DNA of 64,000 bases from CAVOJV01 sp963696325 (GTDB taxonomy: Bacteria > Pseudomonadota > Gammaproteobacteria > Competibacterales > Competibacteraceae), in NCBI GenBank assembly GCA_963696325.1, contig CAVOJV010000023.1:1-64000 (forward strand), in the 5' to 3' direction. A program made the position numbers and the translations under genes. Positions 61,163 to 64,000 of the stretch are shown here, in pieces (the first letter of the stretch is position 1; every line of letters starts with the position of its first letter). The notes below the pieces were generated by a model, which saw only the letters and a program-made list of their open reading frames with translations, did no database searches and was not told the origin of the DNA.

Positions 61163-62863
61163 TCAGGCGGTGCGTTCTTCCGCCAGCCCCAGTTCTTCGA
61201 TCATCGCCTTGCGGATCAGGTATTTCTGGATCTTGCCGGTGATCGTCATCGGGAATTCCTTCACGAAGCGGATATAGCGCGGGATCTTGTAGTGGGCGAT
61301 CTGGCCCTTGCAGAACCCGCGCACCTCGTCCTCGGTGAGCTTGGCATCCTCGCGCAGGATGATCCAGGCGCACAGTTCCTCGCCGTATTTCTTGTCCGGC
61401 AACGCCGACCACCTGGACGTCCTGAATGTCCGGGTGGCGATAGAGGTATTCCTCGATCTCCCGTGGATAGATGTTCTCGCCGCCGCGGATCACCATGTCC
61501 TTGATGCGTCCGACGATATTGCAATAGCCCTCCTCGTCGATCGTGGCCAGATCCTCGGTATGCATCCAGCCCCCGACGTCGATGGACTCGCGGGTCTTGA
61601 CCTCGTCGTCCCAGTAGCCCCGCATGACGCTGTAGCCGCGGGTGCAAAGTTCTCCCGGCGTGCCGCGGCGGCACGGTGTTGCCATTGGCGGTCGATAATT
61701 TTGACCTCAAGGTGAGGATGAATCCTGCCCACGGTCGAAACGCGCTTCTCCAGCGGATCATCGGTGGCAGCTCTGAAAGCTCACCGGACTGGTCTCGGTC
61801 ATGCCGTAGCAGATGGTCACCTCGGACATGTGCATCTCGCTTATCACCCGCTTCATCACCTCGACCGGGCAGGGGGAACCGGCCATGATGCCGGTGCGCA
61901 AGCTGCTCAGGTCATAGCTGCGGAAATGCGGGTGGTTGAGTTCGGCGATGAACATGGTGGGCACGCCGTGCAGGGCGGTGCAGCGCTCGGCCTGCACGGT
62001 TTGCAGCGACCGCCTCGCGGATCGAAGGCATCGGCGGGATAGACCATGGCGCTGCCATGGGTCACGCAGGCCAGGTTGCCCATCACCATGCCGAAGCAGT
62101 GGTAGAGCGGCACGGGAATGCAAACGCGGTCCCGCTCGGTAAGCTGCATGGCCTCGCCGACGAAAAAGCCATTGTTGAGGATGTTGTGGTGGGTGAGCGT
62201 GGCGCCCTTGGGCATGCCGGTGGTGCCGCTGGTGAACTGGATATTGATGGCTTCGTGAATGTCCAGTTCACCCGCGATATCGGCCAGGCGCTGGCGATGC
62301 GGGTCATTGGCCAACGGGGCGATGTCGGCAAAGTTGTACATGCCCGGTGTCCTGGCCTCGCCCAGGCGGATCACGGTGCGCAGGTCGGGAATTTGCTTGG
62401 CTTGTAGAGCGCCAGGTTCGCAGCGGTTCAGTTCCGGGGCCACGTCCTGCAGCATCTCGATATAGTTGCTGACCTTGAACTCGGGCATGGTGATGAGGGC
62501 CTTGCAGCCCACTTTATTCAAGGCGTAGCTCACCTCGGCGCGGCGGTAGGCCGGGTTGATATTGACCAGAATCAGGCCCGCCTTGGCGGTGGCAAACTGG
62601 GTGATGAGCCACTCGGCGTTGTTATGCGACCAGATGCCGACGCGGTCACCCTTTTCCAGACCAAGCGCCAGCAAGCCGGCGGCGAAGGCGTCTACCTGCT
62701 CCTTCAACTCGCGGTAGCTCCAGCGGATGCCTTGGTGGTGCGAGACCAGCGCCTCGCGGTCGGCCCAGCGGGCAGCGGCCTTGTCGAAGAAATTGCCTAC
62801 CGTATCGTTGATAAGGGGGGTGGCAGTGGAGCCGTGGACATGACTTTGCGTCAAGCGGTTCAT
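61163..62863 (-). pseudogene. AMP-binding acyl-CoA synthetase, about four frameshifts
   Basis: A fatty-acyl-CoA synthetase-like gene of about 565 codons. The first part from the ATG at 62863 (GGAGG upstream) is intact to about 62030 and includes the P-loop IQFTSGTTGMPKGATLTHHN. Later pieces in other frames are TALHGVPTMFIAELNHPHFR, VTICYGMTETSPVSFQS (A5), ELCTRGYSVMRGYWDDEVKT, NIVGRIKDMVIRGGENIYPR and the end FPMTITGKIQKYLIRKAMIE with the catalytic Lys. Breaks lie near 62025, 61775, 61685 and 61405. Conserved residues survive in every piece, so the gene is newly broken or mis-sequenced. Confidence 0.85.
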
Positions 62864-63218
62864 GGTTAACCTCCAAGTAGTTGTCGTTAAAAAAAATTAT
62901 TATCGCTAATATAATTAATAAGTTGCTGAGCGGCTGTGGCAATACTCACGGCCACTGCTGCTGCTCCAGCAATGCGGCCTAAATAATAAATCATAGTAAG
63001 GAGAAATAAACGCAGCTTCTTTTCTGAGTCCATTCCTACCGGGCCGACACGCCAGAACCCAAGCTGGTGCCGAAGGAGCAGTGGTAAGCGGCACCCGCCT
63101 CGCGGGGCGATGCGAAGTCTTAAGGCCATTTCCGAAAAAGACTTTAGCACTCATGCAGGCCGAACCAGGATGTCCCCTTTTGCCAGGAGGGGGTTGCGCG
63201 CCACTCTCCGACTGACTA
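62864..63218. other. Intergenic region with gene scraps
   Basis: 355 bases without a confident gene. It holds a possible small membrane ORF on the minus strand (62887-63033) and, on the plus strand at 63037-63087, a codon-like stretch reading YRADTPEPKLVPKEQW then stop, which looks like the C-terminus of a lost gene, with a stop codon just upstream at 63025. Confidence 0.4.
62887..63033 (-). CDS. Possible 48-residue membrane protein
   Basis: An ORF encoding DSEKKLRLFLLTMIYYLGRI followed by AGAAAVAVSIATAAQQL, one plausible membrane helix, ends 24 bases before the acyl-CoA synthetase start. AGGA abuts the ATG too closely for a good ribosome binding site, and an upstream extension to 63150 looks non-coding. 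It may be chance. Confidence 0.3.
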   Translation of the reverse strand: MDSEKKLRLFLLTMIYYLGRIAGAAAVAVSIATAAQQLINYISDNNFF

Positions 63219-63911
63219 TCAAGGGATTACGGCCCAATTGAGAGGCTCGAAGTCACCGAGGCGGACGTGCCTTTCAACGCGCACGGTCCGCCGCATCAGT
63301 TGCGTACTGTATTTGGCCGAGACTGGATCGTAGTAGCGAATCTTGATGATCTGGCGGCGCGTTAGGAAATTGGTGTCGACTTCGTAGCCCATACAAACCC
63401 GCCGGCCGGCTGGTGTCGCCCCCGGACAGTCGACTCCTTCACCATAGGCGCCACTCGTCTCGCCAATCAGGAACCAGTCACTGTCTTGAAAGCGGAACCG
63501 CCAGCTTGCGTCTTCACGCACGCTTGACCCACCATACTTTTCGATGAGGAAGGTGTTTCGTTCGACCCGAAGCCCTGCAAAACCATCCTGCGAGGCCGTT
63601 CCACCCATACCTTTCGTTGGAATCGCGCGATCTGACCGGTGCGACAGGACGAAAGCTCCGTCAGGTCGGCGAAACAAGACCAGGAGTGGACGGTCTGCCT
63701 CAGGATCAGGATCGGCTAGGCGTGCAACAACGAGGACAACATCGACCAGCCCGTCGCCGTTGAAGTCTGCTTGCCCTTTGGCAATTGGCGCGTACCCTTC
63801 TGGGATGAAGCTCGCGATAAGGGGTTCGAGGCGCTGGGAAGGGGCTGTTTCCGCGAACGCAGCCACGCCTGCGAGTGCGTACAGCAGGTTTATCGTCAGG
63901 AGGCGGTTCAT
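63219..63911 (-). CDS. Secreted protein with FG-GAP/VCBS-like calcium motif
   Basis: A 230-residue protein with a signal peptide (NRLLTINLLYALAGVAAFAE). Residues about 47-60 read KGQADFNGDGLVDVVLVVAR, the Asp-rich loop of FG-GAP/VCBS repeats, here as a single copy. The rest has no recognised domain; a pair of Cys (VDCPGATPAGRRVC) may form a disulfide. An upstream in-frame ATG at 63932 is possible, but the signal peptide favours 63911. Function unknown. Confidence 0.65.
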   Translation of the reverse strand: MNRLLTINLLYALAGVAAFAETAPSQRLEPLIASFIPEGYAPIAKGQADFNGDGLVDVVLVVARLADPDPEADRPLLVLFRRPDGAFVLSHRSDRAIPTKGMGGTASQDGFAGLRVERNTFLIEKYGGSSVREDASWRFRFQDSDWFLIGETSGAYGEGVDCPGATPAGRRVCMGYEVDTNFLTRRQIIKIRYYDPVSAKYSTQLMRRTVRVERHVRLGDFEPLNWAVIP

Positions 63912-64000
63912 GCACTTGAAATGAGGGCGCATCAGGACGCCCAATCGCGGCGCTGACCTATGGACCAACACACAGATTCGGCACCGTGAGTCGCGTGAAA

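Noticed and set aside
1..64000. CRISPR arrays, complete prophage or insertion sequences
   Set aside because: No regularly spaced repeats, integrase, capsid or transposase genes were found on reading both strands.

Overview
The window is a GC-rich, densely coded bacterial chromosome segment that reads as Gammaproteobacteria. The evidence is rnfABCDGE followed by nth, mnmA next to hflD, rdgC, recC-recB-recD, typA, a CGFS glutaredoxin and a DciA-type helicase loader. The caspase/FGE-sulfatase protein and its linker style resemble those of large environmental gammaproteobacteria such as the Competibacteraceae. That family-level guess is an inference from memory, not something the window proves.

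Layout. 1-8110: the 3' end of argF, the complete Rnf ion-pumping redox operon with nth, a DUF1841 gene, and an ECF sigma/anti-sigma pair. 8128-10774 (minus): a DUF2189 membrane protein, a VOC protein, an FAH-family hydrolase and Fe-superoxide dismutase. 10884-13559: BON lipoprotein, a frameshifted NAGGN-type amidotransferase and a monothiol glutaredoxin. 13597-19638: hflD and mnmA (minus), a GGDEF/EAL protein, rdgC and tRNA-Ser(CGA). 19727-29781: threonine aldolase with a TetR regulator, a saccharopine-dehydrogenase-like oxidoreductase, an M23 peptidase, an LplT-PlsC fusion, a DUF4124 protein, thrC, an acyl-CoA ligase and a small secreted protein. 29846-34019: a nuclease/phosphatase-fold protein, a DUF1461 membrane protein, a class I glutamine amidotransferase and malate synthase. 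34134-42821: recCBD. 42968-50174: a DciA-like protein, an N-formylglutamate amidohydrolase-family protein, and a dipeptide ABC transporter whose dppA is intact while dppB, dppC, dppD and dppF carry many indels. 50171-57903: a short ORF, a Pat/YfiQ-type lysine acetyltransferase, an AT-rich island with an orphan acyl carrier protein and a candidate small RNA, a UbiB-family kinase, pdxH and typA. 58048-63911: DUF1244, a MazE-like antitoxin remnant, an EACC1 plus caspase-HEAT-FGE conflict module, a frameshifted acyl-CoA synthetase and a secreted FG-GAP-like protein.

Most of the window is housekeeping. Three places stand out. First, a candidate non-coding RNA at 53772-53859 has a hairpin loop and a linker that both carry anti-Shine-Dalgarno sequence, followed by a good intrinsic terminator, inside an AT-rich patch. 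Second, an EACC1-caspase module (58617-61019) sits just after an antitoxin remnant that has lost its toxin. Third, indels are strongly clustered (46.7-50.2 kb and 58.3-62.1 kb) in genes that otherwise keep conserved protein sequence. That pattern fits either very recent decay or locally poor sequence, and only the reads can decide.
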